Shown piece by piece: positions 18,383 to 28,419 of a stretch of DNA of 64,000 nt. The DNA lies in assembly GCA_038226665.1 (NCBI GenBank), contig JBBRQI010000008.1, forward strand, positions 1 to 64,000, written 5' to 3'. The notes below the pieces were generated by a model. It worked only from the letters and a program-made list of their open reading frames with translations, was not told the DNA's origin and searched no databases. The stretch comes from SZAS-103 sp038226665. Its GTDB lineage: Bacteria; Pseudomonadota; Gammaproteobacteria; Xanthomonadales; Xanthomonadaceae. Each line of letters begins with the position of its first letter. The stretch's first letter is position 1. Position numbers and translations under genes: made by a program.

Positions 18383-19809
18383 GGGCGCTGCATCCCGATA
18401 CCGTGTTCGGAGAGTTCCTGCGCGACGTGGCCGATATCGCCCGCGCCGAGCAACAGCAGCAGGTCGCCATCGGCGAGTACGTCGCCCAGCAATGCAGACA
18501 GTTCGCGGACGTTGCCGACCAGCACCGGATCGATGCGTCCGCGCGCACGGATCGCGCGTGCAAGTGCTTTCGCATCGGCTGCGGCGATCGGTGTTTCACC
18601 GGCCGCATATACATCGGTCAACAGCAATGCATCGGCGCTCGAAAGAACCGCCGCGAAATCGTCGAACAAATCGCGCGTGCGGCTATAACGATGCGGCTGG
18701 AACGCGACCACGAGCCGACGTTCCGGCCAGCCCGCGCGCGCGGCGGCGAAGACGGCTTCGAGCTCGCGCGGATGGTGGCCGTAATCGTCCACGAGCAATG
18801 CCTTGCCGCGGCCGAAATCGAGTTCGCCGAGCAGGTTGAAGCGCCGGCCGATGCCCTGGAACTTTTCGAGGGCATGCGCGATGGATTCCGGCGCGACGCC
18901 GAGCTGCCAGCCGATCGCCGCTGCCGCCAACGCATTCAACACGTTGTGGCGACCCGGCAAGTTCAGCGTGACCGCGATCGCCGCGCATCCTGGCAAGCGC
19001 AGCGTGAAGCGCGTGCGGCCCGCGTCCTGCACGACATCCTCGGCGCGCACGTCCGCATCGTCACCGAAACCGTAGCGCAGGATGTGGCGCGGCATTTCCG
19101 CGGCGAGCGCCGCGACCTCCGGGTCGTCCACGCACAGCACCGCAAGCCCGTAGAACGGCAACCGATGCAGGAATTCGGAAAACGCCGCGCGCACGCGATC
19201 GAAATCCCCGCCGTAATTTTCCAGGTGGTCCGCATCGATATTCGTGACGACCGCGATCTGCGGGTTCAAGCGCAGGAAACTGCCATCGCTTTCGTCGGCC
19301 TCGGCAACCAGCCACTTGCCACTGCCGAGCCGCGCATTCGAACCGGCGGACAGCAACTGCCCGCCGATCACGAAGGTCGGATCCATCCCGCCTTCCGACA
19401 GTACGCTGGCGACCAGCGATGTCGTCGTGGTCTTGCCATGCGTGCCGGCGACCGCGATGCCGCGACGGAAACGCATGAGCTCGGCAAGCATCTCCGCACG
19501 CGGCACGACCGGGATGCGCTGCGCACGCGCGGCAAGCACTTCGGCGTTCTCGGGCTTGATCGCACTCGACACCACGACGACATCCGCGCCTGCGACGTGC
19601 TCCGCAGCGTGGCCGCGAAGCACGCTCGCACCGAGCGCGGTCAATCGACGGGTGCTCGGTGATTCGTTCGCATCCGAGCCCGATACCTTGTAGCCGAGCG
19701 TGAGCATGACTTCGGCGATTCCGCTCATGCCGACGCCGCCGATGCCGACGAAATGCACACGAGCGGAACTGCGCGCAGTTTCATCAGAGAGGAGCGGGCG
19801 GCGGATCAT
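18379..19809 (-). CDS. murC: UDP-N-acetylmuramate--L-alanine ligase MurC
   Basis: MurC adds the first stem residue, L-Ala, to UDP-MurNAc. The 476 residues show the N-terminal dinucleotide-type loop FVGIGGVGMSG, the ATP site GTHGKTTTTS (residues 122-131), ADESDGSFL, and the C-terminal domain motif VDDYGHHPRELEAV. ATG 19809 overlaps the murG stop (ATGA) and its own stop overlaps ddl. The reading frame continues upstream through murG, but that part is murG in another frame. Confidence 0.98.
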   Translation of the reverse strand: MIRRPLLSDETARSSARVHFVGIGGVGMSGIAEVMLTLGYKVSGSDANESPSTRRLTALGASVLRGHAAEHVAGADVVVVSSAIKPENAEVLAARAQRIPVVPRAEMLAELMRFRRGIAVAGTHGKTTTTSLVASVLSEGGMDPTFVIGGQLLSAGSNARLGSGKWLVAEADESDGSFLRLNPQIAVVTNIDADHLENYGGDFDRVRAAFSEFLHRLPFYGLAVLCVDDPEVAALAAEMPRHILRYGFGDDADVRAEDVVQDAGRTRFTLRLPGCAAIAVTLNLPGRHNVLNALAAAAIGWQLGVAPESIAHALEKFQGIGRRFNLLGELDFGRGKALLVDDYGHHPRELEAVFAAARAGWPERRLVVAFQPHRYSRTRDLFDDFAAVLSSADALLLTDVYAAGETPIAAADAKALARAIRARGRIDPVLVGNVRELSALLGDVLADGDLLLLLGAGDIGHVAQELSEHGIGMQRP

Positions 19810-20903
19810 GCGCGCGCTTCCTTGATGCAGATCGCGGCGACGCGCGCCGCTGCATCTGGCAGCGCAGCAGCACGCGCGCATTCGGCCATCGCGAGCAATG
19901 TCGCGCGATCCGCCACCAGCAATTCGCGCAAGGCATCGCGCAGGCGTATATCGAGATCGTCGTGCTGCGGGAGCAGGCGCGTAGCACCACGCTCGACGAG
20001 ATATTCGGCATTGCGGGTCTGGTGGTCGTCGACCGCAGCAGGAAACGGCACCAGCAACGCACCTACGCCGGCCGCGCACACTTCCGCGAGCGTCATTGCG
20101 CCGGCACGGCAAATCACCAGATCGGCCCAGCCGTAAGCTGCGGCCATGTCCTGGATGAAGGGTTCGATCGATGCGACGACGCCCGCATCCGCGTACGCGA
20201 AGATCGCTTCGGCGCGCAGGTTTTCGCCGCTCTGATGACGCACATCGATGCGAGGATTGTCGAGTGCCGCCAATGCTTTCGGCACTGCGCTGTTGAGCGC
20301 GCGCGCGCCCTGACTGCCGCCGAGCACGAGCAGGCGTAGCGTTCCGTCGCGGCCGGCGAAACGCTGCGCTGGTGGTGGCAATGCCGCGACTTCGGCGCGC
20401 ACCGGATTGCCGACGGTTTCGCCGCCGTGCGCGAAGCTGTTCGGAAATCCGCACAGCACGCGACGCGCGAATTTCGCGAGCACGCGATTGGTGAATCCTG
20501 GGGCTCGATTGGCTTCGTGCACGATCAACGGTCGCCGCAACAACCACGCCGCGATACCGCCCGGCCCCGCAGCGAACCCCCCCATGCTCAACACGCTGCG
20601 CGGACGCTGACGGCGCACGATAGCGAGCGCATCGAACACCGCACGCAGCAACCGGAACGGCGCGGTGAGCAAGGCCAGGGTGCCCTTCCCGCGCAGGCCA
20701 CTGATCTTCAGCGTGTCGATCGCGATACCATGCGCTGGCACGATTCGCATTTCCATGCCGCCCGCCGAACCCAGCCAGACGACAGGGACTTGCAACGCAG
20801 CCAGCGCGCGCGCGACCGCGATACCCGGGAAGATGTGCCCACCGGTGCCACCGGCGAGGATCATCACCGGACGTCCATCGAGCGTGGCGGCCGCTGCATT
20901 CAA
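19806..20903 (-). CDS. murG: Lipid II synthase MurG
   Basis: MurG is the peripheral inner-membrane GT28 enzyme that transfers GlcNAc from UDP-GlcNAc to lipid I. The 365 residues contain the G-loops ILAGGTGGHIFPGIAVA and VLGGSQGARALN, the substrate site GFPN near the domain linker, and the UDP-GlcNAc-binding stretch CRAGAMTLAEVCAAG with the downstream DDHQTRNAEYL. Normal length. Overlaps ftsW and murC by ATGA. Confidence 0.98.
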   Translation of the reverse strand: MNAAAATLDGRPVMILAGGTGGHIFPGIAVARALAALQVPVVWLGSAGGMEMRIVPAHGIAIDTLKISGLRGKGTLALLTAPFRLLRAVFDALAIVRRQRPRSVLSMGGFAAGPGGIAAWLLRRPLIVHEANRAPGFTNRVLAKFARRVLCGFPNSFAHGGETVGNPVRAEVAALPPPAQRFAGRDGTLRLLVLGGSQGARALNSAVPKALAALDNPRIDVRHQSGENLRAEAIFAYADAGVVASIEPFIQDMAAAYGWADLVICRAGAMTLAEVCAAGVGALLVPFPAAVDDHQTRNAEYLVERGATRLLPQHDDLDIRLRDALRELLVADRATLLAMAECARAAALPDAAARVAAICIKEARA

Positions 20904-22228
20904 GCGACGGCTCCGATGCGTGGTTCGATGCGCTGGCGCGGGCCACTGCGATCACGCGTCCCGACAGGCGTAGGCGCGGATTGCGTTACAGGCGTCGGCG
21001 TCGATTCGGATGCGATTTCAACAGGCGTCGCATCGGCACGTGCGCGCGCAACTTGGCGCTGGGCGCGATCCACCTCGTAACTCACCCGCAGCAACAGGCC
21101 GATCACCGCGACCGACATCAGCACGCTCGATCCGCCGTAGGAAATCATCGGCAACGTGAGGCCCTTGGTCGGCAGCAAGCCAAGATTCACGCCGACCGAC
21201 ACCAGCGCCTGCAGGCTGAACCACAATCCCACGCCGAACATGCAGTTCGCAGCGAAGTGCCGGCCAAGCGCGGCCGCGCGCAAGCCGATCTGCAGGCAAC
21301 GTGCGGTGAATGCGGCATACAACAGGACGATCGCGAACACGCCGACGAAACCGAGTTCCTCGGCAATCACCGCGAGGATGAAGTCGGTGTGCGCCTCGGG
21401 CAGGTAGAACAGTTTCTGCACGCTGCCGCCAAGACCGACCCCGAGCCATTGTCCGCGCCCGACCGCGATCAGTGCCTGCGTGAGCTGGAAACCATCCTTG
21501 AACGGATCGGCCCACGGATTGAGAAAAGTGGTCAGACGGCGCATGCGGTATGCCTGCGACATCGCCACGGCCGCGAACGCGGGCAAGCCGATGACCAGCG
21601 GCCCGAGCAGGCGCGGCAGGCTTGCGCCGCCGAGCAGCAACATGCCTCCGGTGACCGCGAGGATCAGCGAGGCCGACCCGAAGTCGGGTTGCGCGAGAAG
21701 CATCACGACCAGCGCGAGTGCGATGCCGACCGGTTTGAGGATCGGCCACCAGCGATGCTGGATCTCTTCCCGATAGCGCACCAAATAACTCGACAGCCAC
21801 ACAATCAACATTGGCTTGACCGCTTCGACCGCCTGGAAGTTCGAGAAGCCAAGGTTGAGCCAACGCTTAGCGCCGTTCACGGTGCGCCCGACGCCGGGCA
21901 GGAACACCGCCGCGAGCAGCAGGAAGCACAGGATCAGCATCAACCGGCTGCGCTGTTCGAGCCACTTGAGCTCGGTGCGCATCAGCGCGATCGCAATGCC
22001 GATGCCGCCGAGCACGAACACGATATGGCGGATCAGGAAATAGAACGGGCCCATCTTCAGGCCTTCGGCGACCGCGATCGAACTCGATCCGACCATCACC
22101 ACACCGATGCCTGCGATCAGGATCGCGAGCGTGGCCAGGATCGGGTCGTAACGGCCCTTGATCGCTTCGATGCGCAGCGCCTGACCGGGTGCGCTGCTTG
22201 CGTGATACGAGCGTTCGGGAAGATTCAT
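20900..22228 (-). CDS. ftsW: SEDS-family peptidoglycan glycosyltransferase FtsW
   Basis: FtsW polymerises lipid II at the septum together with FtsI. The 442-residue protein has about ten membrane segments and SEDS hallmarks: GAKRWLNLGFSNFQAVEAVK, AQPDFGSASL, the catalytic-loop region HTDFILAVIAEELGFVG, and KGLTLPMISYGGSSVL. An unusual Thr/Pro-rich cytoplasmic tail of about 50 residues follows the last helix. It lies directly after mraY with only 52 bp between, where murD stands in many other bacteria. Confidence 0.97.
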   Translation of the reverse strand: MNLPERSYHASSAPGQALRIEAIKGRYDPILATLAILIAGIGVVMVGSSSIAVAEGLKMGPFYFLIRHIVFVLGGIGIAIALMRTELKWLEQRSRLMLILCFLLLAAVFLPGVGRTVNGAKRWLNLGFSNFQAVEAVKPMLIVWLSSYLVRYREEIQHRWWPILKPVGIALALVVMLLAQPDFGSASLILAVTGGMLLLGGASLPRLLGPLVIGLPAFAAVAMSQAYRMRRLTTFLNPWADPFKDGFQLTQALIAVGRGQWLGVGLGGSVQKLFYLPEAHTDFILAVIAEELGFVGVFAIVLLYAAFTARCLQIGLRAAALGRHFAANCMFGVGLWFSLQALVSVGVNLGLLPTKGLTLPMISYGGSSVLMSVAVIGLLLRVSYEVDRAQRQVARARADATPVEIASESTPTPVTQSAPTPVGTRDRSGPRQRIEPRIGAVA

Positions 22229-22280
22229 CGGCGCACCATGGATTCGCGTTGTAGTGACGGCTTGGTCATGGACATGGGCA

Positions 22281-23378
22281 TCACCGGACCTTCAGCGTGG
22301 CAAGGCCGACGAGGACCAACATCACCGAGATGATCCAGAAGCGCACGATCACGCGCGGCTCGGGCCAGCCTTTCAGTTCGAAGTGGTGGTGGATCGGCGC
22401 CATCCGGAAAATGCGCTTTCCAGTGAGCTTGAACGACGCTACTTGCGCGATCACCGACAATGTTTCGACGACGAAGATACCGCCCATGATTGCGAGCACG
22501 AGTTCCTGGCGCACGATCACCGCGACCGCCGCGAGCGCCGCACCAAGCGCGAGCGCGCCGATGTCGCCCATGAACACCATCGCCGGATACGTGTTGAACC
22601 ACAGGAAGCCGAGTCCCGCACCAGCGATCGCGCCGCAGAAGATCACCATCTCGCCGGCGCCGGGTATCGCTGGAATCTGCAGGTAACGCGCGAATTCGGC
22701 GTGGCCCGACAGATACGCGAACACGCCGAGCGCCGATGAGACCAGCACCGACGGCATGATCGCAAGGCCATCGAGTCCGTCGGTGAGGTTCACCGCGTTG
22801 GAGAACCCGACGATCCAGAAATACGCGACGAACACAAACCACAAGCCCAAGGGGATCGCGACGCCTTTGAGCAGCGGCACGTAGAACGTGGTGCACGCCA
22901 CGCAGTTGGGGTCCTGGGCGACGTGGTACAGCAGGATCGCAGCGACCAACGCGCACGCCGACTGCAACGCGTACTTCCATCGCGACTTCATGCCGTTCGG
23001 ATCGCGCCTGACGATCTTGATCCAGTCGTCGTACCAGCCGATCGCGCCGAACGCGAGCAGTACGCCGAGCACGATCCACACATAGCGATTGCGCAGGTCG
23101 GCCCACAAGAGCGTGGACAGTGCGACCGCGAGGATGATCAACACGCCGCCCATCGTCGGCGTGCCGGCCTTGACGAAATGCGATTGCGGCCCGTCGGTGC
23201 GGATCGGCTGGCCGCCCTTGAGTTGCGCGAGCCGGCGGATGATGGCCGGGCCCATCAGCAGCGAAAGCGCGAGCGAGGTCAACGCACTGAGGATGCCGCG
23301 GAAGGTGATGTACGAGAACAGGGCGAACAGCCGCTCGTGCTGGAGACTCTGCAACCAGCGCGAGAGTTCAAGCAGCAT
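22281..23378 (-). CDS. mraY: Phospho-MurNAc-pentapeptide transferase MraY
   Basis: MraY attaches phospho-MurNAc-pentapeptide to undecaprenyl phosphate, giving lipid I. The 365-residue, ten-helix protein has GTPTMGGVLII, the Asp-rich DDWIKI, FSNAVNLTDGLDGLA with catalytic Asp residues, and the final loop RMAPIHHHFELKGW. ATG 23378 has a GGAGG SD and lies inside the last codons of murF (11-bp overlap in another frame). The frame is open upstream through murF but not homologous there. Confidence 0.98.
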   Translation of the reverse strand: MLLELSRWLQSLQHERLFALFSYITFRGILSALTSLALSLLMGPAIIRRLAQLKGGQPIRTDGPQSHFVKAGTPTMGGVLIILAVALSTLLWADLRNRYVWIVLGVLLAFGAIGWYDDWIKIVRRDPNGMKSRWKYALQSACALVAAILLYHVAQDPNCVACTTFYVPLLKGVAIPLGLWFVFVAYFWIVGFSNAVNLTDGLDGLAIMPSVLVSSALGVFAYLSGHAEFARYLQIPAIPGAGEMVIFCGAIAGAGLGFLWFNTYPAMVFMGDIGALALGAALAAVAVIVRQELVLAIMGGIFVVETLSVIAQVASFKLTGKRIFRMAPIHHHFELKGWPEPRVIVRFWIISVMLVLVGLATLKVR

Positions 23379-24795
23379 GTCCGCCTCCGTGCATCGCGCG
23401 TGATTCCGTGTGTTGATCGGCGAGCAATGCCGCGACAACCTTGTCCATCGCGCTCGAGCGCGAACCCTTGACGAGCACGCGCACGTCCGGATGCAGGTCA
23501 TTGCGCAATGCTTGCAGCAATGCATCCTGATTCTCGAAATGGCGTGCGTCGGAACCGAACGCACGCGCAGCGGCGCGGCTTTTGATGCCGACCGTGTAGA
23601 GCCGTGCGATTTTTTTATTGCGCGCACAGTCGCCGACCTGTGCGTGCAGCAATTCGGCACCTTCGCCGAGTTCGGCCATGTCGCCGAGCACCAGCCAGCT
23701 TTCGCCGCCTGCTGTGGCAAGTGCAGCGATCGCGGCTTCGACCGATCCGGGATTCGCGTTGTAGCTGTCGTCGATCAGCACCGCGCCGTTGACGAGGGTG
23801 TGCGCAATTTGCCGACCCGGCACCTGGCGCGCATGGTTCAACCCATCGGCAATCGTGTCTAGCCCGATGCCTGCGCCGAATGCGAGAGCCGTGGCAGCAA
23901 GTGCATTCATCACGTTGTGGCGACCAGGCAGCGGCAGCGCAATCTGTGCGTTGCCGGCGAGCGTGACCAGCTCGAAGCAACTGCCTTCGTGGTCGCCACG
24001 AATCGTGCGAGCGCTGATGTCGGCACTCGCGTCAAGCCCGAACCGCAAGACGCACCGGCCTTGCGCGAGTTTTTCGAAATACGCGCCGAAGGCATCGTCG
24101 GCATTGATCACCGCGATGCCGTTGTCGGGCAATGCATCGTAGATCGCGCCCTTGGTCTGCGCGACGCCGAGCAAGGTGCCCATGCGCTCGAGGTGCGCGG
24201 GCGCGATGTTGTTCACCAGCGCGACGTGCGGCCGCACGATGCTGGTCAGGTAAGCGATGTCGCCAGGCTTGCCGGCGCCCATTTCGTAGATAGCGAAGCG
24301 TGCGTCTTCGGGCGCGTCGAGCACCGCGAGCGGCAGGCCGATCTCGTTGTTGCGGTTGCCGGGATTCGCATAGGCAACGCCAGCGCGTTCGAGGATGCCA
24401 AGCAGCAAGGTCTTGACGCTGGTCTTGCCATTGCTGCCGGTCAGCGCGATCACGGTCGCCGACCGACCTTGTTGTGCGCCCGCCGCGAGTTCGCCGAGCG
24501 CCTGTTCGGTATCGCCGCACAGCAGTTGCGGAACATCGGATTCATGCGTGTCTGTTTGTGCAACGCGACTGACGAGCAACGCACCGGCGCCGCGCGCGAT
24601 CGCTTCGTCGAGGTGATCGTGCGCGTCATGGTTTTCGCCGCGCAATGCGACGAACAACACGCGACGACCATCGTCCGGATCGAGCGTGCGCGTGTCGATC
24701 GCGACGGCATCGATGCGCAGTTCGGCAACGCTCTCATCGCCAAGCAGCCGCGCTTCGCACCAGCGCGCGATGTCGCCGAGAGCGAGCGGCCTCAT
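23368..24795 (-). CDS. murF: UDP-MurNAc-tripeptide--D-Ala-D-Ala ligase MurF
   Basis: MurF adds the D-Ala-D-Ala dipeptide made by Ddl to UDP-MurNAc-tripeptide. The 475 residues include an N-terminal UDP-binding domain, the ATP site ALTGSNGKTSVKTL (about 117-130), NPGNRNNEIGLPL, the carbamylated-Lys region, and IDDSYNANPGSVEAAI. It overlaps murE by ATGA and mraY by 11 bp. Normal length. Confidence 0.98.
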   Translation of the reverse strand: MRPLALGDIARWCEARLLGDESVAELRIDAVAIDTRTLDPDDGRRVLFVALRGENHDAHDHLDEAIARGAGALLVSRVAQTDTHESDVPQLLCGDTEQALGELAAGAQQGRSATVIALTGSNGKTSVKTLLLGILERAGVAYANPGNRNNEIGLPLAVLDAPEDARFAIYEMGAGKPGDIAYLTSIVRPHVALVNNIAPAHLERMGTLLGVAQTKGAIYDALPDNGIAVINADDAFGAYFEKLAQGRCVLRFGLDASADISARTIRGDHEGSCFELVTLAGNAQIALPLPGRHNVMNALAATALAFGAGIGLDTIADGLNHARQVPGRQIAHTLVNGAVLIDDSYNANPGSVEAAIAALATAGGESWLVLGDMAELGEGAELLHAQVGDCARNKKIARLYTVGIKSRAAARAFGSDARHFENQDALLQALRNDLHPDVRVLVKGSRSSAMDKVVAALLADQHTESRAMHGGGHAA

Positions 24796-26282
24796 TGCCG
24801 CATCTCCAGAGCACGATACGCATGCGCCATGTCGTCGAACGGGCGCTGCACGCCAGCGACTTCCTGGTAGGTTTCGTGGCCCTTGCCTGCGATCAGCACG
24901 ACATCGTTCGTCGCCGCATCCGCGATGGCCGTGGCGATGGCCTGCTCACGATCGCGTCGCACGCGCACCGCATCCGCACGCGCGAAACCGCCGAGGATTT
25001 CCGCAACGATCGCATCACCATCTTCGCCGCGCGGATTGTCGTCGGTGACGATGACGTAGTCGGCGAGACGTTCGGCGATCTCCGCCATCTGCGGGCGCTT
25101 GCCGCGATCGCGCTCGCCACCGCAGCCGAACACGCAGATCAACCGGCCAGCCGTGTGCGCGCGCAGGCTGGCCAGCGTCTGCTCGAGTGCGTCTGGCGTA
25201 TGCGCGTAATCCACCACCACCAGTGGACTACGCGCATCGCCACCCGCCCGGTTCATGCGTCCGTTCACCGGTTGCAGCCTCGGCAACAGCGCGCCGATGT
25301 CGCGCAGCGGCCAGTCCAGCGCGAGCAATGCACCAGCAACAGCAAGCAGGTTGTCGACGTTGAAGCGGCCGAGCAACGTTGATGCGATGGCATGGCGCTC
25401 ACCTTCCATCGCGAGGTTGAAAGCGATGCCGGCCGCGTCGAGCCGCACATCCTCGGCACGCAACATCGCATCGGACGCGCCTCGCGAGCTCACGCCGATG
25501 CGCAACAACTCATCCGGCAACTGCGCGTACAACGATGCGCCAAACGCATCGTCGAGGTTGACAACCGCCGCGCGCAACATCGGCCACGCGAACAGATTCG
25601 CCTTGGCCGCGCCGTAGGATTCCATCGTGCCGTGGTAGTCGAGATGGTCGCGCGTGAGGTTGGTGAACACGGCGACATCGAACGCGACCGCATCCACTCG
25701 ACCCTGATCCAGGGCGTGCGAGGAGACTTCCATCGCGACATGGCTGGCGCCCGCATCGCGCATGCCAGCGAGCAAACGGTGCACCGCGATCACGTCGGGC
25801 GTGGTGCGCTCACCGGCGACGACCTTCCCGTACAAACCCGCGCCGAGCGTACCGATGCTGCCGGCGACGTCGCCGTGCAAACTCAGTGCTTGCGTGAGCA
25901 GTTGCACGAACGAAGTCTTGCCATTGGTGCCGGTGACACCGATCACCACGAGTTCATGCGATGGCGCACCGTAATAACGATTCGCGATGGCGCCGAGTTT
26001 GCTGCGCAGTTTCGGGACGCCGACAGCATCGTCGGGAATTGTGAAGCGATCGGGCGCCGGCGCTTCGAAGACGATCGCCGATGCGCCGGCCGCGCGCGCG
26101 CCATCCGCGAAACGCAATCCATGCACGCTAGCGCCTGCCAGCGCGAAGAACGCATCGCCATTGCGTACTGCGCTGCTGTTTGAGGCCAGCCCGGTCACAT
26201 TGGTTGCCGGCAGCGGTGCGACTGCGTCCATCCCATCGAGCAGATCGGCCAGTGGCATCGCGCGGGTCGAGGTCGAGCTCAT
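24792..26282 (-). CDS. murE: UDP-MurNAc-L-Ala-Glu--meso-diaminopimelate ligase MurE
   Basis: MurE adds the third stem residue. The 496 residues have the ATP site GVTGTNGKTSFVQLL (about 115-129), the substrate motif EVSSHALDQGR, LTRDHLDYHGTM, and VVDYAHTPDALE. The specificity motif TDDNPRGED (DNPR) indicates meso-diaminopimelate rather than lysine. ATG 26282 overlaps the ftsI stop (ATGA). The same frame runs on upstream inside ftsI, which is not MurE sequence. Confidence 0.97.
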   Translation of the reverse strand: MSSTSTRAMPLADLLDGMDAVAPLPATNVTGLASNSSAVRNGDAFFALAGASVHGLRFADGARAAGASAIVFEAPAPDRFTIPDDAVGVPKLRSKLGAIANRYYGAPSHELVVIGVTGTNGKTSFVQLLTQALSLHGDVAGSIGTLGAGLYGKVVAGERTTPDVIAVHRLLAGMRDAGASHVAMEVSSHALDQGRVDAVAFDVAVFTNLTRDHLDYHGTMESYGAAKANLFAWPMLRAAVVNLDDAFGASLYAQLPDELLRIGVSSRGASDAMLRAEDVRLDAAGIAFNLAMEGERHAIASTLLGRFNVDNLLAVAGALLALDWPLRDIGALLPRLQPVNGRMNRAGGDARSPLVVVDYAHTPDALEQTLASLRAHTAGRLICVFGCGGERDRGKRPQMAEIAERLADYVIVTDDNPRGEDGDAIVAEILGGFARADAVRVRRDREQAIATAIADAATNDVVLIAGKGHETYQEVAGVQRPFDDMAHAYRALEMRQ

Positions 26283-28153
26283 CGCGCCTTCGCCGCAGTT
26301 TTGCGTGCATCGACGGCAGGCGCAACCACAGAGGCGTCCGGCCCATCGACGCCCGGCGGCAGGTCGGCATCCAGCGGTTGCGCTGGAATAGCCGGTGCAG
26401 CCGGTTGTTCGGCGTACCACTGCTGCACGTTGTCGGGCGGCACATCCATCAACCGCAATGCGCCGTCCATGACCTTGCCGAACACCGGTGCGGCGACGAG
26501 GCCGCCGAAATACACCTTGCCCTTCGGGTCGTGGATCATGATCACCATCACCAACCGCGGTTTGGTCGCCGGCACCAGCCCGATGAACAGGCTGTCGTAA
26601 ATCTTGCTGTAGCCGCCTCCGCTCGCGTAACGCGCGGTGCCTGTTTTTCCAGCGACGCGATAACCCAGCACTGCCGCGCTCGGTGCGGTACCGCCTGGCG
26701 CAACCACGGTTTCGAGCATCGCCATGATCTGGCTGGCGACGTGCGGATCGAGCACCGCCTTGCTCGGCGTGTCGCCGCCCTTGACGAAAGTGGGCGTCAC
26801 CAGCCTTCCGCCGTTGCCGATCGCGGCATACGCCTGCGCTAACTGCATCGCAGTGACCGATACGCCGTAACCGTAGGCGATGGTCGCCTTCTGGATCGTC
26901 GACCAGTTCCTGCCGTTCGGCAGCACGCCGGCCGACTCGCCCGGGAAGCCGCTGCCGGTGATCTGACCAAAGCCGAAACGATGCAGCATGTCGAACATCT
27001 GCGCGCTGGTCATCTGCAGCGACAACTTGGCGGCGCCGACGTTCGACGACTTGGTGATGATGCCGGTCGTGGTCAGCACGCCGTGGTTGTGGGTGTCGTG
27101 GATCACGTGCCCGGCGAGTTCCATCGAACCGGGGTTGGTATCGAACACCGAGTCCGGCGTGACCTTGCCGGACTCCAGCGCGGACGCGATGGTGAACGCC
27201 TTCATCACCGATCCCGGTTCGGTGACGTCTGTCGCGGCGCGATTGCGATGCGCGCTCGGTCGATTGTCGGTACGCGCATTCGGGTTGTACGACGGCAAGT
27301 TCACCATCGCCAGCACTTCGCCGGTGCGCACGTCGAGTATGACCGCGCTGCCCGCGCTCGCATCGTTCTTCTTGATTGCTTCGGCGAGTTCGCGATACGA
27401 CAAATATTGAAGGCGTCGATCGATCGACAAAGCGAGGTCGCGTCCCGGTTCGGCGGGACGTATCAGGTCGACGTTCTCGACGATGTGTCCTTTCAAGTCG
27501 CGGATCACGCGCTTGGCCCCGGTCTTGCCGGTCAGCCATTCGTCGAAAGCAAGCTCAACGCCTTCCTGTCCGTGATCGTCGACATTGGTGTAGCCGAGCA
27601 CGTGCGCCATCACTTCGCCGAGCGGGTAATAGCGCCGGTATTCGCGCCGCGAATACACGCCCGGAATGCCGAGCTTGACGACCACTTCGGCGGCGTCGGG
27701 ATCCATGTGCCGGCGCAGGTACAGGAATTCCTTGTCCTCGCGTTTTTTCAATGCAGCCGCGAGGTCGGCGACTGGAACGCCCAGCGCGGTCGCGAGTTGC
27801 GCGTAGCGATCGGGATGATCCGTCAGTTCGCTCGGGTTCGCCCAGATCGATTCCACCGGCGTGGAGATCGCGAGCGGCTCGCCGTTGCGATCGGTGATCA
27901 TCCCGCGCGTGGTCGCGATCGGCAGTTCGCGCAGGAAGCGCTGGTCTCCCTGCTGCTGGTAGAAATTCTGGTTGACGAATTGCAGGTCGACCGCACGCGC
28001 GACCAGCGCGACCGCCGCCAAACCCAACGCGCCAGCGACCCACAGCAGGCGCGTGCGGATGCCGGCGACACTCGGCTGGCGCTGGCGCAATTGTGGCTGC
28101 GGGCGCGGTGGCGGCCGCGTGGTGGATTTAACTTTTTGCGAAAAAAACTTCAT
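26279..28153 (-). CDS. ftsI: Septal peptidoglycan transpeptidase FtsI (PBP3)
   Basis: FtsI is the class B penicillin-binding protein that cross-links septal peptidoglycan with FtsW. The 624 residues have a basic cytoplasmic N-terminus, one transmembrane helix (about 34-56), the pedestal domain (RGMITDRNGEPLA), and the transpeptidase triad EPGSVMK (S314, K317), SSN (369-371) and KTGT (503-506). The C-terminal tail after about residue 585 is Pro/Ala/Asp-rich and longer than in E. coli. Overlaps ftsL and murE by ATGA. Confidence 0.97.
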   Translation of the reverse strand: MKFFSQKVKSTTRPPPRPQPQLRQRQPSVAGIRTRLLWVAGALGLAAVALVARAVDLQFVNQNFYQQQGDQRFLRELPIATTRGMITDRNGEPLAISTPVESIWANPSELTDHPDRYAQLATALGVPVADLAAALKKREDKEFLYLRRHMDPDAAEVVVKLGIPGVYSRREYRRYYPLGEVMAHVLGYTNVDDHGQEGVELAFDEWLTGKTGAKRVIRDLKGHIVENVDLIRPAEPGRDLALSIDRRLQYLSYRELAEAIKKNDASAGSAVILDVRTGEVLAMVNLPSYNPNARTDNRPSAHRNRAATDVTEPGSVMKAFTIASALESGKVTPDSVFDTNPGSMELAGHVIHDTHNHGVLTTTGIITKSSNVGAAKLSLQMTSAQMFDMLHRFGFGQITGSGFPGESAGVLPNGRNWSTIQKATIAYGYGVSVTAMQLAQAYAAIGNGGRLVTPTFVKGGDTPSKAVLDPHVASQIMAMLETVVAPGGTAPSAAVLGYRVAGKTGTARYASGGGYSKIYDSLFIGLVPATKPRLVMVIMIHDPKGKVYFGGLVAAPVFGKVMDGALRLMDVPPDNVQQWYAEQPAAPAIPAQPLDADLPPGVDGPDASVVAPAVDARKTAAKAR

Positions 28154-28419
28154 GGCCGCACCACCACGATGTCCTTGCCGGTCGGCGCGAACATGCCAAG
28201 CTTGCCGGTTGCGATTTGTTCGATGCGATTGGTTTCGGCCATGGTCGCTTGCTCGAGCTGGAGGCGGCCGAATTCGATATTCAGGTCGTCACGATCGCGC
28301 TGCAGCCCGGTGATCTCGATGAAAAGCTGCCGGTGCTTCTGGCGCGCATAGACGACGCCGAGGGCGCTTGCGATGGTCGCGACCAGCAAAAGGACGATGA
28401 AAGCCGCGCCGATTCTCAT
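28150..28419 (-). CDS. ftsL: Cell division protein FtsL
   Basis: FtsL is the small bitopic partner of FtsB/FtsQ that activates FtsWI. The 89-residue product has one transmembrane helix (MRIGAAFIVLLLVATIASAL), the short YARQKHRQLF juxtamembrane stretch, and a leucine-zipper-like periplasmic coiled coil ending near TGKLGMFAPTGKDIVVV, the typical FtsL terminus. Identified by size, topology and its position between rsmH and ftsI. Overlaps both neighbours by ATGA. Confidence 0.93.
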   Translation of the reverse strand: MRIGAAFIVLLLVATIASALGVVYARQKHRQLFIEITGLQRDRDDLNIEFGRLQLEQATMAETNRIEQIATGKLGMFAPTGKDIVVVRP

